From Herbiconiux solani NBRC 106740 (GTDB lineage: Bacteria > Actinomycetota > Actinomycetes > Actinomycetales > Microbacteriaceae), in assembly GCF_001571005.1 (NCBI RefSeq), contig NZ_BCST01000005.1, positions 124,001 through 188,000 on the forward strand: a stretch of 64,000 nt of DNA, in the 5' to 3' direction. This document shows, in pieces, positions 50,114 through 60,397 of this stretch. A program made the position numbers and the translations under genes. Under the pieces are notes generated by a model. That model saw nothing but the letters and a program-made list of their open reading frames with translations. It was not told the DNA's origin and searched no databases. Within the stretch, counting starts at the first letter, position 1; each line of letters begins with the position of its first letter.

Positions 50114-50599
50114 TCAGCGCTTCGAGAACTGCGACGCCTTACGTGCCTTCTTGAGACCGGCCTTCTTGCGCTCGATGACGCGGGCGTCACGGGTGAGGAA
50201 GCCGGCCTTCTTGAGCTGGGCACGGTTGTTCTCGCGGTCGATCTCGTTCAGCGCACGCGCGATGGCGAGGCGGAGCGCACCGGCCTGACCCGAGGGGCCA
50301 CCACCGGTGATCTTCGCGACCACGTCGTAGGAGCCGATCAGGTCGAGCACCTTGAAGGGGTCGGTAATCAGCTGCTGGTGCAGCTTGTTCGGGAAGTAGT
50401 GCTCGAACTCGCGGCCGTTGACCGTGAGGGTCCCGGCACCCGGGACCAGGCGCACGCGGGCGATGGCCTGCTTGCGACGGCCCACGGCTGCGCCGGAGAC
50501 GTTGAGGACGGCGCGAGGCGCACGGGGCGTCTCGTCGGCCGGGGTTTCGGTGGAGTAGCTCTCGGGAGCCACGTCAATCTGGTCTGCGATCTTCGCCAC
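50114..50599 (-). CDS. rpsI: 30S ribosomal protein S9
   Basis: 161 residues, GTG start 50599. A 30-residue acidic/Pro N-terminal extension precedes the S9 core ([17 protein letters not shown], then [12 protein letters not shown]) and the basic C-terminus ending KASQFSKR, whose final Lys-Arg reaches the P-site tRNA. Downstream of rplM by 50 bases. Confidence 0.97.
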   Translation of the reverse strand: MAKIADQIDVAPESYSTETPADETPRAPRAVLNVSGAAVGRRKQAIARVRLVPGAGTLTVNGREFEHYFPNKLHQQLITDPFKVLDLIGSYDVVAKITGGGPSGQAGALRLAIARALNEIDRENNRAQLKKAGFLTRDARVIERKKAGLKKARKASQFSKR

Positions 50600-50649
50600 G
50601 GTACTGATTAGTCCTTTGTCTGAGTCTGCTGTACGAACGCGGGACGCTA

Positions 50650-51096
50650 CTACTGGGCGACCTGGTCGAGGATGTACGGGGTGGGCTGCTGAGCAGCGTG
50701 CGGGTGCTCGGCGCCCGCGTAGACCTTCAGCTTGCGGAACTGGTCGCGACCGAGGGACGTCTTGGGGAGCATGCCACGGATGGCCTTCTCGACGGCGCGC
50801 TCGGGGTTCTTCTCGAGCAGCTCCGAGTAGGTCACGGCGCTGAGGCCGCCCGGGTAGCCGGAGTGGCGGTAGGCCTTCTTCTGGGCCAGCTTCGCACCGG
50901 TGAGCGCGACCTTGTCGGCGTTCACGATGATGACGAAGTCACCCATGTCCATGTGGGGGGTGAAGGTGGCCTTGTTCTTGCCGCGGAGGATGGCGGCGGC
51001 GTGGCTGGCCAGACGGCCGAGGACGATGTCCGTGGCGTCGATGATGACCCAGCCGCGCTGGACTTCGCTTGCCTTCGGGGTGTAAGTGCGCGTCAC
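50650..51096 (-). CDS. rplM: 50S ribosomal protein L13
   Basis: 148 residues from GTG 51096 ([20 protein letters not shown]); an upstream in-frame extension is rejected. The L13 fingerprint is [16 protein letters not shown] and [24 protein letters not shown]. First gene of the rplM-rpsI-glmM operon. The 166-base leader contains CCCAC-TCCG-GTGGG at 51138-51151 but no recognised ribosomal-protein leader. Confidence 0.96.
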   Translation of the reverse strand: MTRTYTPKASEVQRGWVIIDATDIVLGRLASHAAAILRGKNKATFTPHMDMGDFVIIVNADKVALTGAKLAQKKAYRHSGYPGGLSAVTYSELLEKNPERAVEKAIRGMLPKTSLGRDQFRKLKVYAGAEHPHAAQQPTPYILDQVAQ

Positions 51097-51262
51097 AGTA
51101 GTGCTGCTTTCTTGTTCGAGGTGAGGAGTTCGTGAATCCCACTCCGGTGGGTCTTCCGCTTCAGAGAGAAGAGGAAGGCAGCCGATGGAGGGCTCAACTT
51201 CGGGCGGCGCGCAACGAGGCGCGGACACCAAGGGTCAACAGTACGCGATACCACCGGCGCGG

Positions 51263-52156
51263 TCAAATGAGCTCACGACGCGCCCGCGTGCGCTCGGCGC
51301 GCCCCGCCAGCTCGTCGTCGGCCGGGTAACCCACCTCGGTGAGGACCAGGCCCTTCGCCGGCATCACCAGGAAGGCGCCCGAGCGCATCCGCTCGTCGCG
51401 GAGCCGGACGAGGTCGGAGGCCGTGAGGCTGCCGTCGCCCACCGCGACCGTGGCGCCGACGAGCGAGCGCACCATGCTGTGGCAGAAGGCGTCGGCCTGC
51501 AGCGACGCCACGAGCACCCCCTCGCCGTCCCGCTCCCAGCGGAACGACTGCAGGGTGCGGATCGTGGTCGAGCCCGCCCGCGGCTTGCAGAAGGTGGCGT
51601 AGTCGTGGAGGCCCAGCAGGGCGCGCGCCGCGGTGTCCATCGCCTCGAGGTCGAGGGTCGCCGGATGCCGCACCGTCGTGCGCCGGAGCAGCGGGTCGCG
51701 GCCTCCGGTCGGGTCGCTCACCCGGTACTCGTAACGCCGCCAGACCGCCGAGAACCGGGCGTCGAACCCGGCGGGTGCGATCGTGCTGTCGAGCAGCACG
51801 ACGTCGGAGTCGGCGCCGAGGATGCCGTTCATCCGCTGGGCCAGGAGCCGGGCGAGCGCCTCCGGCTTCATCGTCGAGGCGTCGTCGCCCCGGCGCCGGA
51901 GGCTGCGGAGCTGGGCGTCCGTGAGGTCGAGGTGCGCCACCTGGCCGGTCGCGTGCACGCCCGCATCCGTCCGCCCTGCGACCGAGACCCCGGGGGCGGG
52001 CGGGTAGCGCCGGAAGAGCGTGGCCAGCACGTCCTCCAGCACGCCCTGAACGGTGCGGAGGCCCGGCTGCCGAGCCCAGCCCGAGAAGTCGGTGCCGTCG
52101 TACGCGATGTCGAGGCGGAGCCGCCAGTCTCCGTGCTCGTGTCTCACGCCCGCCAT
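51263..52156 (-). CDS. truA: tRNA pseudouridine(38-40) synthase TruA
   Basis: 297 residues. The catalytic Asp is in VAGRTDAGVHATGQ (D64), and the fold begins LRLDIAYDGTDFSGWARQPGLRTVQG. It modifies the anticodon stem-loop of tRNAs. The gene follows rplQ after a strong terminator, the usual position at the end of the alpha operon. GTG 52147 is an alternative start. Confidence 0.95.
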   Translation of the reverse strand: MAGVRHEHGDWRLRLDIAYDGTDFSGWARQPGLRTVQGVLEDVLATLFRRYPPAPGVSVAGRTDAGVHATGQVAHLDLTDAQLRSLRRRGDDASTMKPEALARLLAQRMNGILGADSDVVLLDSTIAPAGFDARFSAVWRRYEYRVSDPTGGRDPLLRRTTVRHPATLDLEAMDTAARALLGLHDYATFCKPRAGSTTIRTLQSFRWERDGEGVLVASLQADAFCHSMVRSLVGATVAVGDGSLTASDLVRLRDERMRSGAFLVMPAKGLVLTEVGYPADDELAGRAERTRARRELI

Positions 52157-52162
52157 TCTACG

Positions 52163-52201
52163 ACGAAGGCCCCGCCACCCTTTCGGGTGCGGGGCCTTCG
52201 T
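52163..52201 (-). terminator. Terminator of the ribosomal/rpoA cluster
   Basis: A 17-pair stem with one bulged base: ACGAAGGCCCCGC-c-ACCC against GGGTGCGGGGCCTTCGT, TTTC loop. It lies 18 bases past the rplQ stop and just before truA. Confidence 0.88.
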
Positions 52202-52219
52202 GCGAGTGAAGGGGGAAGC

Positions 52220-52774
52220 CTACTTGGCGTCCTTCTCCTCGGTCTCGGTGGTCTCCTCGGCGGGAGCCGCGTCCTCGGCCGGAGCCTCGGTCTCGGTCGC
52301 CTCATCGGCCGGAGCCTCGGTGGTCTCCTCGACCGGGGCCGACTCGGCCTCGGGCTCGGCGACCGGAGCAGCGGCGGCGGCCGGGGCAGCCTTCGTGCTC
52401 TTCTTCTTGGCCACGACGGGCTCGAGGACGAGCTCGATCTGCACCATGGGGGCGTTGTCGCCCTTGCGGAAGCCGAGCTTCGTGATGCGGGTGTACCCGC
52501 CCTCACGCTCCGCCATCAGCGGGGCGATCTCGGTGAAGAGCTCGTGCACGACGGACTTGTCGCCGATCACGCCGAGCACGCGACGACGCGCGTGCAGGTC
52601 TCCGCGCTTGGCGAAGGTGATCAGACGCTCGGTCAGCGGACGCATCCGCTTGGCCTTGGTCTCGGTCGTCTTGATGCTCTTGTGGGTGAACAGGGCGGCA
52701 GCCAGGTTCGCGAGCAGCAGGCGCTCGTGCGCCGGTCCTCCGCCGAGACGGGGTCCCTTGGTCGGCTTGGGCAT
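52220..52774 (-). CDS. rplQ: 50S ribosomal protein L17 with acidic tail
   Basis: 184 residues. The first 118 are a normal L17 ([25 protein letters not shown]). The remaining ~65 are an Ala/Glu/Pro/Thr-rich, acidic, probably disordered tail, which is common in actinobacterial L17. Last gene of infA-rpmJ-rpsM-rpsK-rpoA-rplQ, 60 bases after rpoA. Confidence 0.96.
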   Translation of the reverse strand: MPKPTKGPRLGGGPAHERLLLANLAAALFTHKSIKTTETKAKRMRPLTERLITFAKRGDLHARRRVLGVIGDKSVVHELFTEIAPLMAEREGGYTRITKLGFRKGDNAPMVQIELVLEPVVAKKKSTKAAPAAAAAPVAEPEAESAPVEETTEAPADEATETEAPAEDAAPAEETTETEEKDAK

Positions 52775-52834
52775 TTCTTATCTCCAGATGTGGGTCAGTG
52801 TGTCAGTGAAGTCGAACGGGGCGAAGCAACGTGG

Positions 52835-53827
52835 TTAGACGTTGGTCTCTTCGTCGTATCCGCCGTAGAAGTGAGCGCCGTCGAAACCGGGAACGGTGTC
52901 CTTCAGCGAGAGACCGAGCTCGACGAGCTTGTCCTTCACCTCATCGACCGACTTCTGCCCGAAGTTGCGGATGTTCATGAGCTGCGTCTCCGACAGGGCG
53001 ACGAGCTCGGAGACGGTGTTGATGCCCTCGCGCTTGAGGCAGTTGTACGAACGCACCGACAGGTCGAGGTCCTCGATCGGGACCGAGAGCTCCGAGGAGA
53101 GGACGGCGTCGACCGGCGCGGGGCCGATCTCGATGCCCTCGGCCGCGGTGTTGAGCTCGCGGGCGAGACCGAACAGCTCGGTGAGGGTACGGCCGGCGGA
53201 GGCGATGGCGTCGCGCGGCGTGATGGCCGGCTTCGTCTCGACGTCGACCACGAGGCGGTCGAAGTCGGTGCGCTCACCGGCACGGGTGGCCTCGACGCGG
53301 TAGGTGACCTTGAGCACGGGCGAGTAGATCGAGTCGATCGGGATCTGACCGGCCTCGGAGAACTCGCTGCGGTTCTGGGTCGCCGAGACGTAGCCGCGGC
53401 CACGCTCGATGATCAGCTCGAGCTCGAACTTCGCCTTGTCGTTGAGCGTGGCGATGACGAGCTCGGGGTTGTGGATCTCGACCCCGGCCGGAGCCGAGAT
53501 GTCGGCCGCGGTGACCTCGCCCGACGCGTGCTTGCGCAGGTAGGCGGTGATCGGCTCGTCGTGCTCGCTCGAGACGACGAGGCCCTTGACGTTGAGGATG
53601 ATCTCGGTGACGTCTTCCTTCACACCGGGAATGGTGCTGAACTCGTGCAGGACGCCGTCGATGCGGATGCTCGTGACAGCCGCCCCGGGGATCGAGGAGA
53701 GCAGGGTGCGGCGGAGCGAGTTGCCGAGGGTGTAGCCGAAGCCGGGCTCCAGCGGCTCGATGACGAACCGCGAGCGGAACTCCGAGATGTTCTCCTCGGT
53801 GAGAGTGGGGCGCTGTGCAATGAGCAC
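52835..53827 (-). CDS. rpoA: RNA polymerase alpha subunit
   Basis: 330 residues from GTG 53827 ([20 protein letters not shown]). The N-terminal dimerisation domain includes [20 protein letters not shown]. The C-terminal domain, which binds UP elements and activators, contains [19 protein letters not shown] and [13 protein letters not shown]. The 120-base gap after rpsK contains hairpins and no rpsD, which sits at this position in some other actinobacteria. Confidence 0.97.
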   Translation of the reverse strand: MLIAQRPTLTEENISEFRSRFVIEPLEPGFGYTLGNSLRRTLLSSIPGAAVTSIRIDGVLHEFSTIPGVKEDVTEIILNVKGLVVSSEHDEPITAYLRKHASGEVTAADISAPAGVEIHNPELVIATLNDKAKFELELIIERGRGYVSATQNRSEFSEAGQIPIDSIYSPVLKVTYRVEATRAGERTDFDRLVVDVETKPAITPRDAIASAGRTLTELFGLARELNTAAEGIEIGPAPVDAVLSSELSVPIEDLDLSVRSYNCLKREGINTVSELVALSETQLMNIRNFGQKSVDEVKDKLVELGLSLKDTVPGFDGAHFYGGYDEETNV

Positions 53828-53843
53828 TGTTATTCCTTTCGGC

Positions 53844-53867
53844 TGAGTGTCCGCTATATGACACTCA
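53844..53867 (-). promoter_or_regulatory. Inverted repeat in the rpoA 5' region
   Basis: Perfect 8-base arms TGAGTGTC/GACACTCA with an 8-base loop, 16 bases upstream of the rpoA start codon. It could be an mRNA structure adjusting rpoA translation. Confidence 0.45.
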
Positions 53868-53904
53868 CGTGACGAGGTATTGAGTTGTGAGAAAGGATGA
53901 CCGC

Positions 53905-53927
53905 CGGGGCGCGCAGAGCGCACCCCG
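53905..53927 (-). other. Intercistronic hairpin rpsK-rpoA
   Basis: CGGGG-c-GCGC / GCGC-a-CCCCG with a 3-base loop, 20 bases after the rpsK stop. It may be a partial terminator, processing site or stabiliser. Confidence 0.45.
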
Positions 53928-53947
53928 ACGGTTGAAGAGCGCTAGCG

Positions 53948-54346
53948 CTACACGCGGCGACGCTTGGGCGGGCGGCATCCGTTGTGCGCCTGCGGGGTCA
54001 CGTCGTTGATCGAGCCGACCTCGAGGCCTGCGGCCTGGAGGGAGCGGATCGCGGTCTCGCGGCCGGAGCCCGGTCCCTTGACGAACACGTCGACCTTCTT
54101 CATGCCGTGCTCCTGAGCCTGGCGCGCGGCCGACTCGGCAGCGAGCTGCGCGGCGAACGGGGTCGACTTGCGCGAGCCCTTGAAGCCGACGCCACCCGAG
54201 GAGGCCCAGCTGATGACCGCACCGGTGGTGTCGGTGATCGAGACGATCGTGTTGTTGAAGGTCGACTTGATGTGGGCCTGGCCCACGGCGACGTTCTTCT
54301 TCTCTTTCTTGCGCGGCTTGCGAACGGCCGACTTGGGGGTTGCCAT
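53948..54346 (-). CDS. rpsK: 30S ribosomal protein S11
   Basis: 132 residues. A basic N-terminus ([15 protein letters not shown]) is followed by [19 protein letters not shown] and the C-terminal [18 protein letters not shown]. Binds near the platform and 16S helix 45. It is 35 bases after rpsM in the same unit. Confidence 0.97.
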   Translation of the reverse strand: MATPKSAVRKPRKKEKKNVAVGQAHIKSTFNNTIVSITDTTGAVISWASSGGVGFKGSRKSTPFAAQLAAESAARQAQEHGMKKVDVFVKGPGSGRETAIRSLQAAGLEVGSINDVTPQAHNGCRPPKRRRV

Positions 54347-54381
54347 ATTTCTCTCCTGGAATCCTGGTCAGTCGCCCGCTA

Positions 54382-54759
54382 CTAGCGGCCGGCCTTCTTC
54401 TTGCCGGCGACGGTGCGCTTCGGGCCCTTGCGGGTACGAGCGTTGGTCTTGGTGCGCTGACCGCGGACCGGGAGGCCCTTGCGGTGACGGACGCCCTCGT
54501 AGCTGCCGATCTCGACCTTGCGGCGGATGTCGGCGGCGACCTCACGGCGGAGGTCACCTTCGACCTTGTAGTTGCCCTCGATGTAATCGCGGAGGGCGAC
54601 CAGCTGGTCGTCGGACAGATCCTTGACGCGGATGTCTCCGCTGATCTCCGTGTCGGCGAGGGTCTTCAGCGCGCGAGTGCGGCCGACCCCGTAGATGTAC
54701 GTGAGGGCAACTTCCACGCGCTTGTCGCGGGGGATGTCAACTCCTGCTAGACGTGCCAT
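54382..54759 (-). CDS. rpsM: 30S ribosomal protein S13
   Basis: 125 residues with [26 protein letters not shown] at the start and the basic tail ([17 protein letters not shown]) that reaches P-site tRNA. Length and motifs are standard. 144 bases separate it from rpmJ. Confidence 0.97.
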   Translation of the reverse strand: MARLAGVDIPRDKRVEVALTYIYGVGRTRALKTLADTEISGDIRVKDLSDDQLVALRDYIEGNYKVEGDLRREVAADIRRKVEIGSYEGVRHRKGLPVRGQRTKTNARTRKGPKRTVAGKKKAGR

Positions 54760-54831
54760 TGTGGCTATCTCCTGTTGATGAGTGGAGGTCTGTGACAGTG
54801 AATGTGCTCCGGCCTCCTACCGAAGGTGTCC

Positions 54832-54855
54832 GCCGCCCGACTCTCGCCGGGCGGC
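54832..54855 (-). other. Intercistronic hairpin rpmJ-rpsM
   Basis: Perfect 8-base arms GCCGCCCG/CGGGCGGC with an 8-base loop in the 144-base gap. No U run; probably an internal mRNA structure and not an end. Confidence 0.45.
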
Positions 54856-54903
54856 TTCTGACACTGCCATGTGTTGTTCGCGACCTGGGTCGCGCGACGG
54901 GGA

Positions 54904-55020
54904 CTAGCCCTGACGCTGCTTGTGACGCGGGTTGCTCTTGCAGATGTTCATCACGCGGCCGTTGCGGCGGATGATGCGGCAATGCTCGCAGATGGGCTTG
55001 ACGCTGGGGTTGACCTTCAT
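54904..55020 (-). CDS. rpmJ: 50S ribosomal protein L36
   Basis: 38 residues. Zinc-ribbon type with C11, C14, C27 and H33 all present, so it is the zinc-containing (C+) paralogue. It begins [15 protein letters not shown] and ends HKQRQG. It follows infA by 80 bases. Confidence 0.97.
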   Translation of the reverse strand: MKVNPSVKPICEHCRIIRRNGRVMNICKSNPRHKQRQG

Positions 55021-55100
55021 GTGATTTTCTCTCTTCGCTGTCCTCGTACCCGATAACTCATCGGGCCGTTACTTTCCAGCGCAGCCGAAATGGTTCGGCA

Positions 55101-55322
55101 CTACTTGTATCGGTAGACGATCCGGCCACGGGTGAGGTCGTAGGGGCTCAGCTCCACGATCACGCGGTCCTCGGGGAGGATCCGGATGTAGTGCTGGCGC
55201 ATCTTGCCCGAGATGTGGGCAAGCACCTTGTGGCCGTTCGTCAATTCCACCCGGAACATTGCGTTCGGGAGGGCTTCGACGACCGCGCCTTCGATCTCGA
55301 TAACACCGTCTTTTTTGGCCAT
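55101..55322 (-). CDS. infA: Translation initiation factor IF-1
   Basis: 73-residue OB-fold protein from ATG 55322 ([20 protein letters not shown]); the longer in-frame ORF is rejected. It has [20 protein letters not shown] and ends RGRIVYRYK. It heads infA-rpmJ-rpsM-rpsK-rpoA-rplQ. A weak TTGTAA-N16-TAGGCT promoter may lie in the 124-base gap after mtlD. Confidence 0.97.
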   Translation of the reverse strand: MAKKDGVIEIEGAVVEALPNAMFRVELTNGHKVLAHISGKMRQHYIRILPEDRVIVELSPYDLTRGRIVYRYK

Positions 55323-55446
55323 AGCCTCACTGTCGCTCAAGTAGTCTGTGCTGGTCTTGCGGAGGATCGACCCACGAAAATGGGCCGAAAACACCAAAGA
55401 TCGAGCCTACACTACGAAGCGCTCATTACAAAACGCCGGTGGTCAA

Positions 55447-56598
55447 TCAGCGGAAGGCGTCGACGGATCGGATAGTGGCCACGAGGTCGGCGAAGAGCGG
55501 ATGCTCCGGCCCGATCCCGCAGACCTCGGTCGCGAACTCCTCGGGCGACTTCGACGAGAGCAGCTCGGCGAGCTCGGCGCTCTGCGGATCGCTCGGCGCG
55601 TCGAAGCGGAGGGCGGCGCGGACCGCGCGGAGCAGCGCCGCATACGGCAGCCCCCGCTCGGCCAGCTCGGCCGCGGGGCCGATGAACCGCTCGTGCCGGC
55701 TGAGCTTGCGGAGCGGCTGCCGCCCCACCCGCTCCGGGGTGTCGGTGAGGGAGGGGTTGGCGAAGCGCACGAGGTTCTTCTCCAGGTACGCCTCCTGCAC
55801 CGCGGGCTCGAACTCGTGCTTGGCGACCAGGAGCGCCTTCGTCTCCTCCAGCACCGCCTTCACCTCGGTGAAGACCTCCGGCACCGCGAGGGCGTCGGCC
55901 AGCGTCGTGGCCCCCTCGACCCAGCCGTGGTAGGCGACGGTGGCGTGACCGGTGTTCACCGTGAACAGCTTGCGCTCGATGTAGGGCGCCAGGTCGGCGA
56001 CGAAGTGTGCCGCGGGGATGACGGGAGGCGTGTCGCCGAACGGCCCCGCCTCGATGGCCCACTCGAAGAAGTCCTCCACCGTCACGTCCAGGCCCTGCCC
56101 GGGCGCCTGGTTCGGCACGATCCGGTCGACCGCGGTGTTGGCGAAGAGGGCGCGGCCGAGCGCGGGCGACGACTCGCCCTCGGTCAGCCGGCCGACGATC
56201 TCGGCCTTCAGCGCATCCGTCGCGTTGATCGCGTTCTCGCAGGCCATGACCGTCAAAGGCGGCAGTGAGGGGTCGCGGGCCTCGAGGCCGCGGGCAATCA
56301 CCGGCGCCACGAACTTCAGGATGGTGGGGCCGACCGCGGTCGTCACGATCTGGGCCGTCGCGATCTCGGCGACCACCGCATCCTCGTCGGTGCCACTGTT
56401 CAGGGCACGGAAGCCCGTGACCGTCTGCGTGGACGAGTCCTCCCCCACCGCGTGCACCTCGTAGCTCGTCGCCGCGGCGAGCGCGTCGATCAGCTCGGCG
56501 TTCACGTCGGCGAAGACGAGTTCGTAGCCGGCGTCGTGGAGGATGAGCCCCACGAACCCGCGCCCGATGTTCCCGGCTCCGAAGTGCACGGCTTTCAT
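55447..56598 (-). CDS. mtlD: Mannitol-1-phosphate 5-dehydrogenase
   Basis: 383 residues. NAD-dependent oxidation of mannitol-1-phosphate to fructose-6-phosphate. N-terminal Rossmann motif [16 protein letters not shown], central [12 protein letters not shown] and the catalytic region [23 protein letters not shown] lies 7 bases before ATG 56598. Last gene of the mannitol operon, 32 bases after the EIIA gene. Confidence 0.96.
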   Translation of the reverse strand: MKAVHFGAGNIGRGFVGLILHDAGYELVFADVNAELIDALAAATSYEVHAVGEDSSTQTVTGFRALNSGTDEDAVVAEIATAQIVTTAVGPTILKFVAPVIARGLEARDPSLPPLTVMACENAINATDALKAEIVGRLTEGESSPALGRALFANTAVDRIVPNQAPGQGLDVTVEDFFEWAIEAGPFGDTPPVIPAAHFVADLAPYIERKLFTVNTGHATVAYHGWVEGATTLADALAVPEVFTEVKAVLEETKALLVAKHEFEPAVQEAYLEKNLVRFANPSLTDTPERVGRQPLRKLSRHERFIGPAAELAERGLPYAALLRAVRAALRFDAPSDPQSAELAELLSSKSPEEFATEVCGIGPEHPLFADLVATIRSVDAFR

Positions 56599-56630
56599 GG
56601 GAGTACTCCTTGGTTCGGTTGTGGTGTCCG

Positions 56631-57062
56631 TCAGCTGCTGACGTCGCCGAGGATGGCGAGGACCTCGTCCGGCGTCTCGGCGGCCAGCAGCTTGTCGACC
56701 TCGTCCTCGTCGCTGAACACGATGGCGATCCCGGAGAGGATCTCCATGTGCCCGCCGTCCTTGCCCGCGATGCCGACGACGAAGCGCACGTCTTCGCCGC
56801 CCCAGTCGAGGGGCTCGTCGTACCGCACGAACGAGAGCGCGGAATCGAGGATCGTGTCCTTGCCCTCGTTCGTGCCGTGCGGGATGGCGAGGAGGTTGCC
56901 CATGTACGTCGACACCGTCTCTTCACGCTGACGCATGAAGTCGAGGTAGGCCGGTTCGACCGCACCGGCGGCCACCAGGATGGCGGCGGCCTCGGCGATC
57001 GCCTCGTCCTTCGTCTTGGCAGTGCCGTGCAGGTTGATCTGCGACGCTTCGATGACGGCCAT
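56631..57062 (-). CDS. mtlF: PTS mannitol EIIA component
   Basis: 143-residue EIIA of the mannitol/fructose superfamily. The phosphorylated His is H62 in [13 protein letters not shown]. It receives phosphate from HPr and passes it to MtlA. Separate EIIA and EIICB proteins are usual in Gram-positives. It lies 27 bases after mtlA. Confidence 0.94.
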   Translation of the reverse strand: MAVIEASQINLHGTAKTKDEAIAEAAAILVAAGAVEPAYLDFMRQREETVSTYMGNLLAIPHGTNEGKDTILDSALSFVRYDEPLDWGGEDVRFVVGIAGKDGGHMEILSGIAIVFSDEDEVDKLLAAETPDEVLAILGDVSS

Positions 57063-57089
57063 GGGCTTTTCCTCCTCGTCGTGCCGCGC

Positions 57090-58682
57090 CTACTCGGCGG
57101 CGGCCTGGTCCTTCAGCTTCTCGACGACCTCGTCGTAGCGAGGGCTGTTCATGAAGTTGTCCACCGAGACGTGCTCGGCGCTCGGGGTGCGCTGCTGGGC
57201 CCGGGGGGTCAGCTCGCGCTGGGTGATCACGAGGTCGATGTCGTCGTCGAGGTTCGCGATGGCCTTGTTGACCACCGTGACGCCGTCGATACCGGCCTTC
57301 TTGATCTTATTCCGCAGCACCGACGCGCCCATGGCGCTCGAGCCCATTCCGGCGTCGCAGGCGAACACGATGTTCCGGATCGGACGGGTGTCGGTCAGCA
57401 GCGAGGTCTCCTCGGCGACGGCCTCGGCGTCACCGGCGGGGACGCCCTCGGCGCGGAGGTTGCCCAGGACCGAGCTCTCCTTGCCCTTGTTGGCCTCGGT
57501 CTTGGCGATGGCGGCCGACAGGTCGCCGGCATCCTCCCGCTCGAGGTCGCGCTTGCGGCTGGCCCGCAGGATGATCGCCGTGACCAGGAACGAGACGGCA
57601 GCGGCAGCGATGACCGAGAGGATCACGCCGACGAAGCTGTCCGGCGCGGTCGCGGCGAGCACGGCGATGATGCTGCCGGGCGAGGCCGGGGCGCGGAGGC
57701 CGGAGTTGAACAGCACGTTGACCGCGACACCGGTGGCGCCACCCGCGATGGCCGCGAGGATGGTCATCGGCTTGGAGAGCACGTACGGGAAGTAGATCTC
57801 GTGGATGCCGCCGAAGAACTGGATGATGACGGCTCCGGGGGCGCTCGCCTTGGCCAGTCCGATCCCGAAGATCGAGAAGGCGAGCAGGATGCCGAGGCCG
57901 GGGCCGGGGTTCGCCTCGATCAGGAACAGGATGGACTTGCCCTGCTCCGCGACCTGCTGCACGCCCAGCGGGGTGAACACACCGTGGTTGATGGCGTTGT
58001 TGAGGAAGAGCACCTTGCCCGGCTCGACCAGGATCGAGGCCAGCGGCAGCAGACCGAGGCTGATCAGCCAGTCCACGCCCGTCTCGAGCGCCTTCGACAG
58101 GCCCTGGATGACCGGGGCGATGCCGAAGAAGCCGGCGATCGCGAGCAGACCACCGAGGATTCCGGCGGAGAAGTTGTCGACCAGCATCTCGAAGCCGGCC
58201 TTGATCTTGCCGGCCCAGATCTTGTCGATCTGCTTGATCAGGTACGCACCGAGCGGGCCCATGATCATCGCGCCGATGAACATCGGGATGTCCGCTCCGA
58301 CGATGACGCCCATGGTCGCGATCGTGCCGACCACGCCACCGCGGGCGCCGTAGACCATACGGCCACCGGTGTTCGCGATCAGCAGGGGCAGCAGGTACGT
58401 GATCATCGGCCCGACCAGACCCACGTACTGCGGGAAGGTGGTGCCGTCGTCGGCCTGGGCCAGCGCGGTGGCCGCACCCGTCCAGCCGATGGCGTCGGCG
58501 TTGCCGAAGCCACCGAGGATGCCGTTCGGCACCCAGCCGGTGGCGATGAAGAGGCTCGTGATGAGGCCCCAGGCGATGAAGGCGGGGATGTTGGGCATGA
58601 CCATGCCCGAGAGGAAGGTTCCGAAGCGCTGAACGCGCACCCGGGCCCCACCCCCTGTCGTGGTTCCTGACGTCGTTGTCAT
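57090..58682 (-). CDS. mtlA: PTS mannitol transporter EIICB
   Basis: 530 residues from ATG 58682 (GGAG 8 bases upstream). The membrane EIIC domain spans about 15-375 with the substrate motif GGIHEIYFPYV (291-301). A charged linker (375-432) leads to EIIB with the phosphocysteine C442 in FACDAGMGSSAMG. It imports and phosphorylates mannitol to mannitol-1-phosphate, which MtlD oxidises. Confidence 0.96.
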   Translation of the reverse strand: MTTTSGTTTGGGARVRVQRFGTFLSGMVMPNIPAFIAWGLITSLFIATGWVPNGILGGFGNADAIGWTGAATALAQADDGTTFPQYVGLVGPMITYLLPLLIANTGGRMVYGARGGVVGTIATMGVIVGADIPMFIGAMIMGPLGAYLIKQIDKIWAGKIKAGFEMLVDNFSAGILGGLLAIAGFFGIAPVIQGLSKALETGVDWLISLGLLPLASILVEPGKVLFLNNAINHGVFTPLGVQQVAEQGKSILFLIEANPGPGLGILLAFSIFGIGLAKASAPGAVIIQFFGGIHEIYFPYVLSKPMTILAAIAGGATGVAVNVLFNSGLRAPASPGSIIAVLAATAPDSFVGVILSVIAAAAVSFLVTAIILRASRKRDLEREDAGDLSAAIAKTEANKGKESSVLGNLRAEGVPAGDAEAVAEETSLLTDTRPIRNIVFACDAGMGSSAMGASVLRNKIKKAGIDGVTVVNKAIANLDDDIDLVITQRELTPRAQQRTPSAEHVSVDNFMNSPRYDEVVEKLKDQAAAE

Positions 58683-58729
58683 GACGACTGCTCCAATTCT
58701 GTGTTCGTAGGGTTGCGTGTGAAGGGGTG

Positions 58730-60397
58730 TTACTCGGTGGTCGCGGCGGCCGAGGTGACCGCCGCTCGGGCTTCGACCGCGCTGTTCGCCGAGAGTGCGA
58801 GCTCGGCGAATCGACGGGCGTCCTCCCGCGTGAAGCGGGAGAGTTCGGCGCGCACGTCGGCCAGGGCCGACGGCGACATCGAGAGGGTGGTGGCTCCGAG
58901 GCCGACCAGCACGACGGCCAGCAGCGGGTCGGCCGCCGCCTCGCCGCAGATGCCGACCGGCTTGCCGGTGGCCTGCCCGGCCTTCCCGACCTCGCCGACC
59001 AGCTTCAGGACCGCGGGGTGCCACGGGTCCTGGAACGAGGCGACCGAGCCGAGTAGACGGTCGGCGGCCAGCGTGTACTGGGTCAGGTCGTTCGTGCCGA
59101 TCGACGCGAAGTCGGCGTCGGCCAGGATGCGGTCGGCCAGGAGCGCCGACGAGGGCACCTCGACCATGACCCCGGCCGTCTTGAGCCCGGCCTCTCGGGC
59201 AAGGGCGGTGAAGTACCGCGTCTCCTCGACCGTGGAGACCATCGGCGCCATGACCCAGAGGTCGGCGTCGGTCTGGGCGTCGGCGGCGGCGAGCGCGGCG
59301 AGCTGGTCGCGGAGGATCGGCTCGTTGGCGCGCAGGGCGCGGAGTCCGCGGAGGCCGAGCGCGGGGTTCTCCTCGGGGGCGTCGTTCAGGAAGCTGAGGG
59401 GCTTGTCGGCTCCCGCATCCAGGGCCCGCACGACGACCTTCTTGCCCGCGAACGCGTGCAGCAGGCGCACGTACTGCGTCTTCTGCTCCTCGACGGTGGG
59501 GGCGCTCGTGGAGTCGAGGAAGAGGAACTCGGTGCGGAACAGGCCCACGCCCTCGGCGCCCTTCTCCAGCGCGTCCGCGGCGCCGTCGGCCGAGCCGAGG
59601 TTGGCCAGCAGCGGCACGAGGGTGCCGTCGGCGAGCGTTCCGGGGCCGGTCGCCGCGTTGCGGGCGGCCTTGAGCTCGGCTGCGCGCGCGACGGCCGCAT
59701 CCCGTTCTTCATCGCTCGGGGAGACGGTGACGACGCCGGTGGAGGCGTCGACGACGATCTCGGTGCCGTCGGCGAGGCCCAGCGCATCCGCGACGCCGAC
59801 CACGGCGACGATCGACTTCTCTCGGGCCAGGATCGCGGTGTGCGAGGTCGGGCCGCCGTCGCTGGTGACGAGGGCGAGCACCTTCGAGAGGTCGAGCAGG
59901 GCGGTGTCGGCCGGTGCGAGATCGCGGGCCACGAGAACGAACGGATGCTCGGGGTCGGGCACCCCGGGAGCCGCCACCCCGCGCAGGTGCGCGACCACCC
60001 GCTGCGAGACGTCGTCGAGGTCGGTCGCCCGCTCCCCCATGTAGCCGCCCATGCTGAGCAGCAGCTCGCGGAAGGCGGCGAAGGCCTCGAACACGGCGCG
60101 CTCGGCGGTCTTGCCGGTGTCGATCCGCTCGCCGACGTCGTCGATCAGGGTCGGGTCCTCGGCCATGAAGGCCTGGGCCTCGAGCACGTCCTTGGCCGAG
60201 CCACCGGCCCGCTCTCCGCGGTGCCGGATGATCGCGGCGGTCGCGGCGAGCGAGGCCCGCGCGCGCTCCTTCTCCGCGTCGGGGGTGAGCGCGCTGGGCG
60301 TCTCGTCAGGCTCGGGGAGCGGGTCGGGCATCCGGAGCACGGGGCCGACGGCGATGCCGCGGCCGATGCCGGTTCCCTGGAGGGTGGATCCGCTCAT
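58730..60397 (-). CDS. ptsI: PTS enzyme I
   Basis: 555 residues. The phosphohistidine is H186 in SDGGPTSHTAILAR. The PEP-binding barrel includes GVGLFRTEFLFLD, and the C-terminal PVGICGEAAADP holds the conserved Cys. It starts at ATG 60397, sharing one base with the ptsH stop (TGATG); a GTG one codon earlier also works. Its place between ptsH and mtlA makes the mannitol operon self-sufficient for phosphate relay. Confidence 0.96.
   Translation of the reverse strand: MSGSTLQGTGIGRGIAVGPVLRMPDPLPEPDETPSALTPDAEKERARASLAATAAIIRHRGERAGGSAKDVLEAQAFMAEDPTLIDDVGERIDTGKTAERAVFEAFAAFRELLLSMGGYMGERATDLDDVSQRVVAHLRGVAAPGVPDPEHPFVLVARDLAPADTALLDLSKVLALVTSDGGPTSHTAILAREKSIVAVVGVADALGLADGTEIVVDASTGVVTVSPSDEERDAAVARAAELKAARNAATGPGTLADGTLVPLLANLGSADGAADALEKGAEGVGLFRTEFLFLDSTSAPTVEEQKTQYVRLLHAFAGKKVVVRALDAGADKPLSFLNDAPEENPALGLRGLRALRANEPILRDQLAALAAADAQTDADLWVMAPMVSTVEETRYFTALAREAGLKTAGVMVEVPSSALLADRILADADFASIGTNDLTQYTLAADRLLGSVASFQDPWHPAVLKLVGEVGKAGQATGKPVGICGEAAADPLLAVVLVGLGATTLSMSPSALADVRAELSRFTREDARRFAELALSANSAVEARAAVTSAAATTE

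Noticed and set aside
51097-51262. rplM upstream region considered for a known ribosomal-protein leader or riboswitch
   Set aside because: Only one short 5-base-arm hairpin (51138-51151) is visible, with no match to a leader class I recognise.
51185-53872. An 895-codon plus-strand frame antisense to truA, rplQ and rpoA
   Set aside because: Same GC-bias artefact; the opposite strand holds conserved housekeeping genes.
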